Counted from the stretch's first letter, positions 23,321 through 35,414 are shown. The stretch is DNA of 64,000 nt from Silene conica (GCA_029255685.2 CM055314.2:71870815-71934814); one strand, 5' to 3'. Made by a program: numbers and translations. Notes: generated by a model from the sequence alone, not told the origin.

Positions 23321-26300
23321 ATGAAGAGATTAGAAAGAAAATGGATGTATGAAAGGTTGGATTCTAGGAAAAAAATAAGGCAGGATTTCGTAATTGGTGT
23401 TAATGAATTCATTAACTATGTTAAGCAACAAGACGAATACGTTAGGAATAGAGAAATTAGGTGTCCATGTTCTAAGTGTAAGAATACAAAGTATTTAGTT
23501 GAGCAAGATGTACGGAAACACCTTGGTTTGAGAGGGTTTTGTGATAACTACTACGATTGGGTGTGTCACGGAGAGAAATTCTCCGTTGAGGAAGAGGGAA
23601 GCTCATCAATGCACTCCGACAATCCTTATAGAGATATGGTGGAAGATGCGTTACGCGATAGCATTGATCAAATTAGGGAAGATGCTCTAAACGCCGAGGT
23701 GGTCGATGAATCTCCAAATCCTAATGTATTAGCTTTTTTCCAAATGCTAAAACATGCCGAACAACCTCTTTATGTAGGAAGTCGTATGACATTGCTACAG
23801 TCGGCTTCAAGGTTGATCACTTTAAAATGTGAATTCAACTTAGCTGAAAAATGTGTAGATGGTTTTGCGTCATATATCGGAGATATGATTCCTGAAAATA
23901 ATCTTATGACGCGTAACTACTACGAAACCAAAAAAGTTCTTAAAGCTCTTCAACTTCCCCATCAGAAGATAGATGCCTGCTCGGTAGGATGTATGCTTTT
24001 CTGGATGGACGACGCTCACCTTGATAAGTGCAGAAAATGTGGTACGAATAGGTACAAATTAGAGAAAAATGCAAATGGCAAAAGAGTTCCCGAAAAGTTC
24101 TTAACTTATTTTCCATTAGGACCACGGTTGCAACGCTTTTATGCCACAAAGCACATCGCGGGCGAAATGCGTTGGCATTATGAAAACCCTCGTGTTAGTG
24201 GAACAATGTCTCATCCAAGTGACGGGGAGGCTTGGAAACAGTTTGACCGGCTGCATCCTGATTTTGCATCTGAGCCTAGGAATGTCCGTCTTGGACTTTG
24301 CACTGATGGTTTCGCACCGTTTAGTCAATTCGGGAAGCAATATTCATGTTGGCCGGTGATACTTACTCCATACAATTTACCACCCTGGCTCTGTATGAAA
24401 AGACAGTTTATGCTCTTAACATTACTTATTCCCGGTCCCCACAATCCAAAGAAAAACCTTGATGTCTATTTGCAGCCTCTTATTCACGAGTTGAAGCAAT
24501 TATGGGAGACGGGGATCTTAACCTATGACGTTTCCCTGAAGCAAAACTTTGATCTTAGAGCCGCACTCCTATGGACGATAAACGACTTTCCTGCATATGG
24601 CATGTTATCTGGTTGGACAACTCAAGGTGAGCATGCATGTCCATATTGTATGAAAAATGAGACTAAGTCAATTTGGCTACAACATGGGAAAAAATGGAGT
24701 TGGTTTGATTGTCATCGACAGTTTTTAGACAGGAATCATGTTTTTCGTAACGATAAGGTGCATTTTAGAAAAGGGAAAGTTGAGCACGATGTTGCTGCGA
24801 AGAGGTTAACAGGCAATGAAGTATGGGATTGTGTCAAACATCTACCGAAAATTGTGGATGGATCTGAACGTGATCTGAATTTGCTTAAAGGGAAACGGAT
24901 TGGGTGGTGGAAACAAAGCATCTTTTGGGAGCTTCCCTATTGGAGCACGCTACTAATTCGACATAACCTTGATGTCATGCATATTGAGAAAAATTTCTTC
25001 GAGCAAATAATTAACACCGTCATGGACGTGAAAGGAAAAACAAAATTAAACTCAAATGCAGAGAAAGACATGTTACTTCTTTGTTCGAGTAGAAGAAAAG
25101 GGGATTCGGTCGTTTTGAAAAAGGAACAAAAGAAGGTCCTATGTGAATGGGTATACAAACTGAAGTTTCCCGACGGTTATGCTTCAGATTTGAGAAGGTG
25201 TGTCGATATGAATGAATTGAAGATACACGGTTTGAAAAGTCATGATTGTCACGTCTTCATGGAGCGATTACTCCCAGTTGCTTTGAGACATCTTCTTCCA
25301 AAAAATGAGTGGAATGCCATAACTGAAATTAGTCAGTTTTTCAGAGATTTGTGTACTTCATCAGTACAGATTGAAAAAATTACAAGTCTCGAAAATAACA
25401 TTGCGGAGATTATCTGCAAATTAGAGAAAATCCTTCCACCTTCTTTTTTCAACTCAATGGAACACCTACCTATTCATTTGCCCTATGAAGTAAAAGTGGG
25501 TGGTCCTGTGCAATATAGGTGGATGTATCCTTTCGAGAGGTAATATCATCCTTATTCAATTCTTTATATTACATAATACATATTTTTCATCATATTTTTC
25601 ATTCTAAATTCATTTGTTTGTAGGTTTTTGAATCATTTGAAAAAGAAAATCAAAAATAAAGCTCATGTTGAAGGGTCTATATGTAATGCATATTTAATTG
25701 AGGAAATAGCAAATTTCTGTTCCCTATACTTTGAAGATCATATAGACACCAAGGCAAAGGACCTTGACGTTGGTTCAAAAAAGCCGACACAATCTAACTT
25801 GCCTGAGATATTTCAAGATCATGATGGCACAACTTCTGGAAAATGTCGTGAAAGGTTTTTAGAGGATAACGAATATGAGCGTGCACACCTCTACGTTTTA
25901 TCGAACTGCGATTCTGATGAATTGAAACGAAACGAAGTGTAAGTGGTGAATCTAAATTCTTATACTTGAATTCATAATTATTAGTTGTTCAAAAATTAAT
26001 AATTCCCCTAATTTGAATATAGGTTGTTTGAAAATTTTATCATGAGAGAACATCCTGAATGTGTCGTAGACAATGATGTTTGGGAAAAATATGAAACAAG
26101 ATTTCCCAGATGGTTTAGATCTCAGGTTACTAATATAGAAGATCCAGTTCTAATTGCCTTAGCAAATGGTCCCTCAAGAAGAGTCAGAACATGGAAACGT
26201 TATTCCATCAACGGCTACAAATTTCGAGCTTTCATTCAAGGAAAAGATTTGGAAAAGTGCACAATTAACAATGGAGTTTGTGTGAGTTCCACTGAAGGAG

Positions 26301-26893
26301 CTGACTACTATGGGACCCTTGACGAAATTGTTGAAATGACTTATACAGGCCCACAAAGCACTTACAAAGTCATTTTGTTCAAATGTAGTTGGCTAGATAA
26401 CTCCGAAAGAGGCATGCAAGTGCATAAGGAATATAAGCTTGTGGATGTTAACCGGAGTAGAAAATTTGCAAAGTACGACCCATTTGTGTTGGCATATCAA
26501 GTGGAACAAGTCTACTATAGTCCTTATCCAGGTATAAAAAGGGATCAAAGTCAATGGTCAGCGGTATTCAAAACCAAGGCTAGATCACATGTCGATGCCC
26601 CCGTTGATGAATCTTTCTTTCAAGAAAATGTTACTAATGGTGAAACAATACTGTCACCAATTGAAGTAGAAGAAGAAGATGAAGATGAAATTGTGGAGGA
26701 ACCAGAATACATTCAAATTGTGACAGTGAGGCAACATGAGGATGAGGACGAGGACGAGGACGAGGTTGAGAATGAGGATGAGGATGAGGATGAGTATGAG
26801 GATGAGGATGAGGATGAAGATGAAGATATTATAGATTCTCTTTGTAAGGATGTAGGAATAAATTGTTCAAGTGGTGATGATGATGATGATTAG
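23321..26893 (+). CDS. TNP2-type CACTA transposase (TNPD-like), three exons
   Basis: Exons 23321-25539, 25624-25938 and 26023-26893 join in frame (3405 nt, 1134 residues) through GT-AG introns of 84 bp each. The ATG at 23321 is chosen because TAG|ATTTACT just before it looks like a leader intron acceptor and the homology starts with MKRLERKWMY. N-terminal domain (~5-85, transposase-associated, CPCSKCKN zinc-like motif); TNP2 core (~230-480: LCTDGFAPFSQFGKQYSCWP, DVYLQPLIHELKQLW, TINDFPAYGMLSGW, CPYC); DUF4218 (~610-735: HVFMERLLPVALRHLLP); DUF4216 (~930-1010); then a long Asp/Glu tail encoded by GATGAG repeats. Family role: cuts the CACTA ends. No internal stop or shift was seen, so it may be active. 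Confidence 0.93.
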
Positions 26894-27054
26894 GACTACT
26901 ATCTATTAGATTCGATAATCTTGTATTTGTTGAAATTATTGTAGATGCCGTATGGCTTAATGTCAATGAAATTATCTTATTAATCTTATTATTCAAGTTT
27001 TTAATTACGTAAAGCTTTTCTTTCTAATTGTTGCTATATTAGTTTGATAATAAT

Positions 27055-28667
27055 ATGCCGGGCGGAAGACGACGAGGTAGTGGTAGTCGTCAGCCTGAGG
27101 GAGGACGATCGGGAGCTAATGATGATGAGGACGAGATTGTTCCACCTGAGCCTCAGCCGCCTACACATCGAATACACCTCGATCCGACTGATTACGAAGG
27201 CGCCAAGTGGTAAGTATCTTATTTGTTTACGGATAATTGATTATATATACGTATATATTGATTATAATATGATTACTTGTTGACTATTTTTTTTTCACAT
27301 TTAACTCTTTTTCAGGTTCAGTGACAAAGACGTTTCTACTCTTATAACACAGACCATTATTTGCAACTACAAGGAGTATGCGCCCAACTGGTCAGAAGCG
27401 TCGGATTACATTAAGGAAGAGTGGTGGAATTGGTTTGAGGTATTTATTAACTGTTTACTACCTATTTCCGTTTTATTATTTATTACCTATTTATTGTTTC
27501 ATATTTATTTAACTATTTTTTTTCTTGAAACAGAAAAAAGTTACCTTTCACCCTCGTGATAGAGCAGCGGTTAGGTCGGCGTGGGAAGACATGATGAAAG
27601 ACCGCCTTCGCAAAAGAATCCACTACGCTATGCAGAAACCAACGGAGAAAAGGCCGCACTGGATACCCTTGGATATTTTTGAACAACTGAAGGGTAGAAA
27701 AGAAGATCCAAAATTCCAAGAGAAATCCGACAAAAACAAGAACAACCGGATGTCGGGAAGTACCGAAAAAGGCAAGGCCTTAGGTACTCACATAATGGGT
27801 CGTAAAAACACCCTACAGATGATGGATGAAATGGTAATTGTTTAGTTTTTACTTCATTTTTCTTGTCTTCAATAATTTTCACCCTTTGACAATATTGAAT
27901 GTTTTTTCAACAAGTGTCGTTGGATTTAAATTGCAGGCTGGAGAAGATGGGAGGGATGTACCATCGGCCTTGAAGTTGCTTGAGAGGACAAAAAAGAATG
28001 CCAAGAAGGGTTGGCTATCAACGAAACCCAAAGCACTATTTGTAAGTTAACAGAAACTTTTCTTTATATTTTAGTAATTTGGTTTACTAATTAATTAACG
28101 TATACTAATAACATTTTATTTTTGTTTTGTAGGAAAAAGTCTTTTCAAGAAAGAACAAAATGATAAGTGAAGGGATCCCGGAGCAAGATATCGACGACAA
28201 CGAGATCTACTTCGAAGAAGTAGGCGGTTTCAACAAGAAAGGGTTGATACTCGGTATGGGAAATGCAGCCCCAGTCATTTACGAGCGTCGTCGCCACTCA
28301 AGTGCTGGGACCCAGTCACAATACACCCCAGGTTTGTATTTTATAGTTTATTAAAATTTAAGACTAACCAATTATTTAACCGTTTACTAAATGAATATAA
28401 TATCATGTTTGACTATTCATTGCAGGTATCCTCGGCAAAGTTCTTCGAGAGAATGCTCAGCTAAGACAAAACGAGCTCGAGACATCCCAAAGGCTGAAGG
28501 CAATTGAAGAATACTTAAGTCAACAGGGGGCGCAGTTCACTACTCAGAGCTGCAACCCGGGAGGCTTTTCTCAGCCGAGACGCGACTTTGACGATGATGG
28601 CGGCGACAATGCTAGGGCGGCCAGTCATTTCGCCACCCCACAGCCCACCGACACGACCGTTAGATAG
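27055..28667 (+). CDS. TNPA-like CACTA protein (plant transposase, Ptta/En/Spm type), six exons
   Basis: Exons 27055-27209, 27316-27439, 27534-27833, 27937-28041, 28133-28331 and 28426-28667 join in frame (1125 nt, 374 residues) with canonical GT-AG borders at all five introns. It starts MPGGRRRGSGSRQPEGGRSG (basic, then Pro/Glu-rich). The central region (YKEYAPNWSEASDYIKEEWW, FHPRDRAAVRSAWEDMMKDR) fits the Transposase_24 family. A C-terminal heptad stretch (VLRENAQLRQNELETSQRLK) suggests a coiled coil. Family role: TNPA-type proteins bind the subterminal repeats and help bring the ends together. It lies 160 bp downstream of the TNP2 gene on the same strand, as in En/Spm where both come from one primary transcript by alternative splicing. 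No break was seen. Confidence 0.9.
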
Positions 28668-28914
28668 ATTTCATTAGGTTGTTTAGTTGATGTACCGCGG
28701 ACTATGTTTAGTTTTGAGTTGGATTATCATTTGTAAAACTTTCTTATTAGTTATGAAAAGAGATATTAAAAACCCTTGTCTCCGACAAGTTTTTGTTGCT
28801 GGGTCGTTTTTCTGAAATTGCAGGTTTACAGATCATGCAAAAGGGAAAAAATGAATCATTTCAATGGAAATGGGGAGCTGGAAAAACGGCTGAAACCGGA
28901 AAATCACACAGGTA

Positions 28915-29350
28915 TTTGCGACGGAAATGTCTCAATTTGCGACGGACATTCCGTCGCAAACCTTGACCGGAAGTCAAGGTCAGTCAAGGTTTGCGACGGA
29001 AAATCCGTCGCAAATGGGCCTCTTTGCGACGGATTTTCCGTCGCAAACCTTGACTGACTATGACCAGAAGTCAAGGTCAATCAAGATTTGCGACGGAAAA
29101 TCCGTCGCAAATGGTCCTGTTTGCGACGGATTTTCCGTCGCAAATCTTGATTGACCTTGACTTCTGGTCAAGGTCAATCCGTCGCAAAATGTGGTCAATC
29201 CGTCGCAAAAAAGTTGCGACGGAAAAATCCGTCGCAAATTAACTTTTTGCGACAAAAATATGGGACAGACGCAGTCCGTCGCAAATCCGTCGCAAAAACA
29301 TCATTTGCGACGGATTTCACCCTTTTTGCGACGGAAAATTCCGTCGCAAA
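28915..29350. repeat. CACTA right subterminal repeats
   Basis: About 20 copies of TTGCGACGGA or its complement, many as head-to-head pairs, again with interspersed GTCAAGGTCA strings. Arrangement mirrors the left end. Confidence 0.9.
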
Positions 29351-29373
29351 CAGAGCATTGTTTTGTAGTGACT

Positions 29374-31440
29374 AGTCTGAGGGTGATAAGCTAAACCCCT
29401 ACGGTGTTGGACACCGAATTTATTTAACAAGTCACCTAAGCGTTTCTCCTTAAAATGCATACCTCCATCACTTATGACAACCCTAGGGACACCAAAACGA
29501 GGAAATATGATTTTTTTAAACATCTTAATTACAGCCTTTGCATCACAATGGGGAGTAGCAATAGCTTCTACCCATTTAGACACATAATCAACAGCCACAA
29601 TAATATACCTGTTACCTTGACTACTAGGAAAAGGTCCTTGATAATCAATGCCCCAGACATCAAAAATTTCTACCTCTAAAATACCAACTTGTGGCATCTC
29701 ATGTCTTTTTGAGACATTCCCAGTTCTTTGACAGGCATCACAGTTACCTACAAAATTCTTACAGTCAGCATGTAAAGTAGGCCAATAAAAACCAGACTGC
29801 AATACCTTGGCCACGGTCCTAGATGGACCGTGGTGACCACCATATGCAGAAGAGTGACATGCTTCCAGAATGTCCTTCACCTCCCATTGGGGGACGCATC
29901 TCCGGATAAGTCCATCTCCGCATTCTTTAAAAACATAAGGGTCATCCCAAAAATACTGTTTTGCATCGAACATAAATCTCTTCTTTTGTTGCCAAGACAA
30001 CTCAGGAGGGATTTTACCTGTAACAGCAAAATTAGCATAATCAGCATACCAAGGAGGGGGATAAGAACCTGAACTATTAATGATAAATAAACTCTCATCA
30101 GGAAACGAATCATCAATAGGTAAAGAATCTTCCCCATCAGTCAGCTGCAGGCGAGATAGGTGGTCAGCTACCACGTTTTCCGCGCCCTTTTTGTCCCTAA
30201 TCTCAATGTCAAACTCTTGGAGAAGGAGTATCCACCTTAAAAGTCTTGGCTTTGAATCCTTCTTTTGAAAAAGACCTTTTAAGGCTGCATGGTCAGTATA
30301 GACAATTACCTTATTACCTACTAAATATGACCTGAATTTTTCTAAGGCAAATATGACAGCTAGCATCTCCTTCTCGGTGGTGAAATAGTTGACTTGAGTC
30401 TCATCCAGGGTGCGACTCGCATAGTATATAGCATTAAGAGCCTTGTTCTTCCTTTGACCAAGCACAACACCCAGAGCATAATCACTAGCATCGCACATGA
30501 TCTCAAATGGGAGATCCCAATCTGGTGGCTGGATGATTGGTGCTGAGATCAAAGCTTCCTTCAACCTGTTAAAAGCTGAAAGGCACTCATCAGAAAAATC
30601 AAAGATGGCATCTTTAAGAAGCAATTGTGTAAGTGGTTTAGCAATTTTAGAGAAGTCCTTAATGAAACGCCTGTAAAAACCTGCGTGTCCTAAGAAACTT
30701 CTCACCCCTTTGACGTTAACAGGAGGGGGTAATTGCTCAATCACCTGCACCTTTGCTTTATCTACATGTATACCTTTGTCTGAAATTAGATGCCCTAACA
30801 CTACCCCTTCAGTAACCATAAAATGACACTTCTCCCAGTTTAAGACAAGGTTTACATCAATACATCGCTGCAAGACTTTATCAAGATTAGCTAAGCATTG
30901 ATCAAAAGCATTACCGTAAACAGAGAAATCATCCATAAATACTTCCATAATGTTTTCTATAAAGTCTGAAAAGATACCCATCATACACCTTTGAAAAGTA
31001 GCAGGAGCATTGCATAACCCAAAAGGCATCCTGCGATAAGCAAAAACACCCTGTGGACATGTAAAAGTAGTCTTACTCTGATCATCAGGATGGATGAGAA
31101 TCTGGAAGAAACCTGAATAACCGTCTAGAAAACAGAAGAATTTATTAGAAGCCAGTCTTTCAGTCATTTGGTCAACAAAAGGAAGGGGGAAATGGTCTTT
31201 CTTGGTGGCGGCATTTAACTGTCTATAATCAATGCACATCCGCCACCCTGTTACAACTCTAGTTGGTATTAACTCATTTTTATCATTCTTAACCACTGTG
31301 GTCCCTCCTTTCTTAGGAACCACCTGAACTGGGCTAACCCACTTAGAGTTTCCAACCGGATAGATAATACCTGCATCAAGAAGCTTCATAACCTCAGCCA
31401 TAACCACATCCTGCATCTTAGGATTCAACTTACGCTGTCC
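29374..31440 (-). pseudogene. Gypsy pol: reverse transcriptase, RNase H, integrase N-terminal part
   Basis: RT (about 30.7-31.4 kb) has [35 protein letters not shown] and FMDDFSVYG at the active site. RNase H follows ([33 protein letters not shown]). Then comes integrase with its HHCC finger ([10 protein letters not shown] ... CDACQRTG) and catalytic core ([16 protein letters not shown]). The CACTA insertion lies within the integrase core. RT-RNase H-integrase order identifies Ty3/Gypsy. Confidence 0.93.
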
Positions 31441-33930
31441 CTATCTATAAGGCTTATGCCCTTCCTCTAAATCTATTCTGTGCATACAAACATCAGGGCT
31501 TATACCCTTAATATCATCCAAAGAATAACCTAGAGCTTTTCTATTCTTTTTAAGAACAGTCATTAAGGCAGAAAGTTGGTCAAGACTAAGTTTAGAGCTA
31601 ACAATCGCAGGGTACTGTTCAGTATCATCTAGGAAAACATATTTAAGATTAGGAGGAAGTGGCTTACGCTCTGGTGCTTTTACCTCAACTGCCTGAACAG
31701 AATTAGTATCTATAGAATAGCACATGTTTACCAGACTTGCATTAGCTAGGCTTATGAGCTTCTCATTCTCTTCTTCAGTGAGCTCATATTCCTCTTCCTC
31801 TTCTTCTATCAAATCCAGCTCTTCAGCATCCTCAGCTGGAGTACCTGCACACTTATCCAAAATCGTCAGATCATCTAAGGGATCCTTGGTCAAGGATTCC
31901 CTCCAATTAAGGATAACATTCCTGTCTACAATATCGATGGAACAACAAGTATCATCAGTAGGAATAGTTGCCTTATGGGCAAGACTAAACTCGATAGTGT
32001 CATCCCCAATCTCTAAAGTAATGGTCCCGCGTTTGACATCTATTACAGCCCCAGCTGTGTGTAAAAATGGTCTACCTAAAATAATAGGTATTTGACTATC
32101 CTCAGCAATGTCTAAAACAACGAAATCCACAGGAATAAAGAACTTTCCCACTTTTACTGGGACATCCTCCAAGACCCCTAGTGGTCTTTGGGTTGATCTA
32201 TCAGCCATCTGTACGGTAATATTGGTGACTTTAAGTCTACCTAAACCAAGTCTTTCACATACAGAATAAGGTATGACACTGACACTAGCCCCTAGATCGC
32301 AAAGGGCTTTCCCTATTACATGATTACCTATGGTACAAGGGATGGAAAAACTACATGGGTCTTTTAACTTGGGTGCTATATTATCTTGTGAAAGAACATA
32401 ACATTCTTCCACAAAAGCAACAGCACCGTCGTCTTGAAAGTTCTTCTTACGACTTAAAATATCTTTCATGAATTTAGCATAAGAAGGTACCTGGGTAATT
32501 AAGTCAGTGAAAGGGATGGTTACCTCAAGATTCTTTACCATCTCTAAAAACTTACCAAACTTCCGATCCTCTTTTGAATTTTTCAGTCTTTCAGGATAAG
32601 GAATGGTGACTTTAGCCATAGGATCAGCAACCTTTGGCTTTTTCAACTGTAAAATTTCGGTAAGGCCTTGAATGAAGGAAGGATCCAGCGATTCCGGAGT
32701 CAAAACAGCACTCTGCTCAGGAACGTCGGTCGGTCGACCAGTAGCAGTGGTCGGTCGACCAGAGTCTGCAACATCCGAATTTTTCTTTTTTTCAGAATCT
32801 GATCTCACGTCAGGAACTGCGGTCGATCGACCTACAGTAGCGGTCGGTCGACCTCCTACTCTTTTGACGGGATCAGATTCTTTGGTCGGAATCTCGGCTG
32901 GATCATCCTCTTGAGTTGATTCTTCACAAACACGGCCACTCCTTAGATTTATGGCGTTCAGCGTCTCCATGGGTCCCTCACAACTAGCTGGAGAGCTAGT
33001 CCTTTGGTTGGCTATGTTTATCAAGTGATCTTCAAAAACTTTTGAGGAGGTATAGTGAGCCTCACTCATCTTCAAAACTGCCGTGGTTAAAACATCAACA
33101 AGAGCTCTTAATTTCTCAATTTCACCCGTGTTGTCGACCGTAGTAACTAGGTTCGCACTTTCAAGCTTTAGCTGGGTTGCCTCAAGCTTTTCAAAACGGG
33201 CTTCAACTGTTGTCTCAAGAGCCATCACTCTATTCATCTCCACATTCAGCCTTCTTGAATTCCCACGTGAACCCTTAAAAGTAGCCCTATGCACCGCCAT
33301 GTCTTCAATGGTTTTCCAACCCTTCATATGGTCGGTGTTATTCTGGAATCTTCCATTGGCGGCCACATCAAGAACCATCTTATAGTCATCATAAAGAGAG
33401 TTGTAAAAACAGTTACATAGGTCCCATTGTTGAAGGTTATGGTGAGGGATAGAACGGACCAATTTCTTGAATCGATCCCATGCTTCACAAAATCCTTCAT
33501 CAGGTCCCTGTTGAAAGTTACGGATTTGGTTTCTCAAGTCCTCGGCTTTTGCAAGAGGGAAGTATTTCTTGTAAAAGGCCAATGCCAAGGAAGTCCAATC
33601 CGTAATCTTCTCACTTGTCCTGTCAAGGTACCGGTACCATTCTTGCGCGTCTTCTTTTAATGAGAACAGGAACATCGTTGCCAGCACCTCGTCTCTAGTT
33701 ACCCATTCAGGTAGGGGTATGGAGCAACAATAATCCGTAAAGGTTATAACATGCTTGATTGGATCTTCATCGGGTAGACCAGAAAATTGACTCTGTTCCA
33801 CCAAAGAAACATGATTTGGGCGGAGTTCAAAGGAGCCAGTGGTGGGGGTAGGCAAGGTGAATCCTTTCGGTACATCTTGAGCCTTTGGCTGTAGGAAGTT
33901 ATAAATAGAATCCATAAAGAGAGTACTCAA
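31441..33930 (-). CDS. Gypsy gag-protease polyprotein
   Basis: An 829-codon frame. The retrotransposon gag domain lies in the N-terminal quarter (EEWYRYL-like AQEWYRYLDRT, FCEAWDRFKKLVRSIPHH). A variable linker carries VGRPTATVGRST and SGRPTTATGRPTDV. The aspartic protease lies near residues 510-610 with LCDLGASVSVIPYSV and IILGRPFLHTAGAVIDV, and an acidic tail follows. The GRPT repeats are encoded by the same GGTCGGTCGACC pairs found in the element's noncoding DNA (32728/32749 and 32821/32842). No CCHC knuckle was seen. Confidence 0.92.
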   Translation of the reverse strand: MSTLFMDSIYNFLQPKAQDVPKGFTLPTPTTGSFELRPNHVSLVEQSQFSGLPDEDPIKHVITFTDYCCSIPLPEWVTRDEVLATMFLFSLKEDAQEWYRYLDRTSEKITDWTSLALAFYKKYFPLAKAEDLRNQIRNFQQGPDEGFCEAWDRFKKLVRSIPHHNLQQWDLCNCFYNSLYDDYKMVLDVAANGRFQNNTDHMKGWKTIEDMAVHRATFKGSRGNSRRLNVEMNRVMALETTVEARFEKLEATQLKLESANLVTTVDNTGEIEKLRALVDVLTTAVLKMSEAHYTSSKVFEDHLINIANQRTSSPASCEGPMETLNAINLRSGRVCEESTQEDDPAEIPTKESDPVKRVGGRPTATVGRSTAVPDVRSDSEKKKNSDVADSGRPTTATGRPTDVPEQSAVLTPESLDPSFIQGLTEILQLKKPKVADPMAKVTIPYPERLKNSKEDRKFGKFLEMVKNLEVTIPFTDLITQVPSYAKFMKDILSRKKNFQDDGAVAFVEECYVLSQDNIAPKLKDPCSFSIPCTIGNHVIGKALCDLGASVSVIPYSVCERLGLGRLKVTNITVQMADRSTQRPLGVLEDVPVKVGKFFIPVDFVVLDIAEDSQIPIILGRPFLHTAGAVIDVKRGTITLEIGDDTIEFSLAHKATIPTDDTCCSIDIVDRNVILNWRESLTKDPLDDLTILDKCAGTPAEDAEELDLIEEEEEEYELTEEENEKLISLANASLVNMCYSIDTNSVQAVEVKAPERKPLPPNLKYVFLDDTEQYPAIVSSKLSLDQLSALMTVLKKNRKALGYSLDDIKGISPDVCMHRIDLEEGHKPYR

Positions 33931-34061
33931 GCCTTCCTCTCAAAAAACCTGTCTTCTAAACAAAACTAGAAGAAAAGGTGAGAACGGTCTTAAGGAACCT
34001 AAGTTCCTTAAGACAAGAAAAAAAAAATAAACTAAAAATTAACAAACAAAATTATACCGTC

Positions 34062-34079
34062 TCCCCGGCAACGGCGCCA
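34062..34079 (-). promoter_or_regulatory. Gypsy primer binding site
   Basis: The sense strand reads TGGCGCCGTTGCCGGGGA just inside the 5' LTR, the tRNA-Asp-type primer site of Athila and Tat-like elements. Confidence 0.9.
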
Positions 34080-34084
34080 AAATT

Positions 34085-35414
34085 TGACACCCGTCGTTGA
34101 GGGGTGCCAAAGATAAGATTTATAAAACCTCAGGTTAAACTCAGATAGGATAAGTCAAGGGTCGAACCACAGAGAGACAGGGTAAATTATGTTTGTAAAT
34201 TTAAAGTCTATTGCAAGTAACCAAAAAAAAGGGGGGTTTTGATTTGAGATTTAAACTAACAACTAAGGTAGCAAACTAACAAGAAAATTAAAACAAGATA
34301 AAAAGGAGATTAGGAACTTTGGTTCCCCATGGTCAAAACAAGTCAATGAAGGGTAAAATAATCAAATAACACAATCCCAAGGAACAAAGAATAAACCTTT
34401 TGGTCAATATTCTACCCAATCCTTACGGTCTTAGGGTTCCTAGAAAAGCACTAAACTTTCGTTCAAGGGCGATCCCAAAGTTGTTGTTAAACTAATCCTA
34501 GTAATCTTTCAATCCTAAGGATTAGTTCACCAACAACAATGGGGGATTGGTAATTTAATCATCAAACTTATCAAAGTCAAGTCTTTATCATGGTTCCCCT
34601 TATTCCCAATCACAAGAATTAGCTATGCATACTTTTAATTATGGAACTAACAATTACTAAGAAAATTAAAGAGATGAACATAATTAAAGATGACAATAAA
34701 AGGGTAAACATGAAATAAGAAATAACAACAATATGAATAACAAGATTGAATTAAAAGGAAAGATTAATTATAGCAAACTTACAACTTGAATGAAAAATCT
34801 AAGAACAAAGATAAAAGTTTGGTACCAAAATCTAACAATGGAGTTCTTCAAACATAGAGTGCTTGGTAAAATAAAAGAGGTTCTTTCTAAGGAATATCTT
34901 GCTTCATAAAATTGCTTAACCTCATTGAAGAGTCTAGGTCTCCTTAAATAAGAATTATTACAAGATTAGGAAAAATAGAAAATAAGAAAACAGAAGTCCC
35001 GAAACAGCTGGTGGTCGGTCGACCTATATTATCGGTCGGTCGACCGATTCTGGCGATGCGGGTTTATTTCATGCGAATTTGGGCTTCTGTGAACTGGGCC
35101 TCTTTGCGAACTGGACATCGGTCGGTCGACCTATATTGCAGGTCGGTCGACCGCTTCTCGTTCTTTTCAGCTTTGATCTGGCCCGATAACAATACTTGAA
35201 TGCACCATCCGGATCCTTGCTCCATATTAGTACTCAAAACAGCTTCCTAAAGGCAAATAAGGCTTGGTTTTGCTCACTTCCGCGTATTCCTACATATAAA
35301 ACATAGAAATGCCAAAGTAAACCGTTTCGGGAGAAAAAGCAACTAAAAGTCACGAAAGTGTAAGAAAATACGTGCCAAAAGAGTAAATAAAATGCATAAA
35401 ATAGGCACGTATCA
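34085..35414 (-). repeat. Gypsy 5' LTR
   Basis: 1330 bp, about four differences from 16081-17410 by eye. Palindrome pairs lie at 35013/35034 and 35120/35141, again with 21-bp steps. Confidence 0.95.

Larger units (their letters stand above)
21672..29370 (+). mobile_element. CACTA (En/Spm) transposon, apparently intact
   Basis: Ends are CACTACAAAAAAAT on the left and, inverted, CACTACAAAACAAT on the right, flanked by a perfect 3-bp duplication ACT (21669-21671 and 29371-29373). At 7699 bp it has dense subterminal TTTGCGACGGA repeats at both ends and two genes in the usual order, a TNP2 (TNPD-like) transposase and a TNPA-like protein. Both genes are open through canonical introns. It lies opposite in strand to the Gypsy it interrupts. 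Since that Gypsy is itself very young, this insertion is younger still. Confidence 0.96.
16081..35414 (-). mobile_element. Gypsy LTR retrotransposon, Athila-like (with nested CACTA)
   Basis: Two equal LTRs of 1330 bp (TGACACC...TATCA on the plus strand) are flanked by a perfect 5-bp duplication, AGCAA (16076-16080 and 35415-35419). Minus-strand order is gag-protease, RT-RNase H-integrase, then an Athila ORF-1-type gene, a large 3' noncoding part and a polypurine tract. The primer site is of tRNA-Asp type. The LTRs differ at only about four sites (0.3%), so the insertion is very recent, roughly 0.1-0.2 million years at usual rates. Apart from the CACTA insertion in integrase the element looks nearly whole, with about one further break. 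It sits in the Copia leader just upstream of gag. Confidence 0.95.

Noticed and set aside
31724-32095. Ser-rich plus-strand ORF
   Set aside because: Antisense shadow of the Gypsy gag-protease frame.
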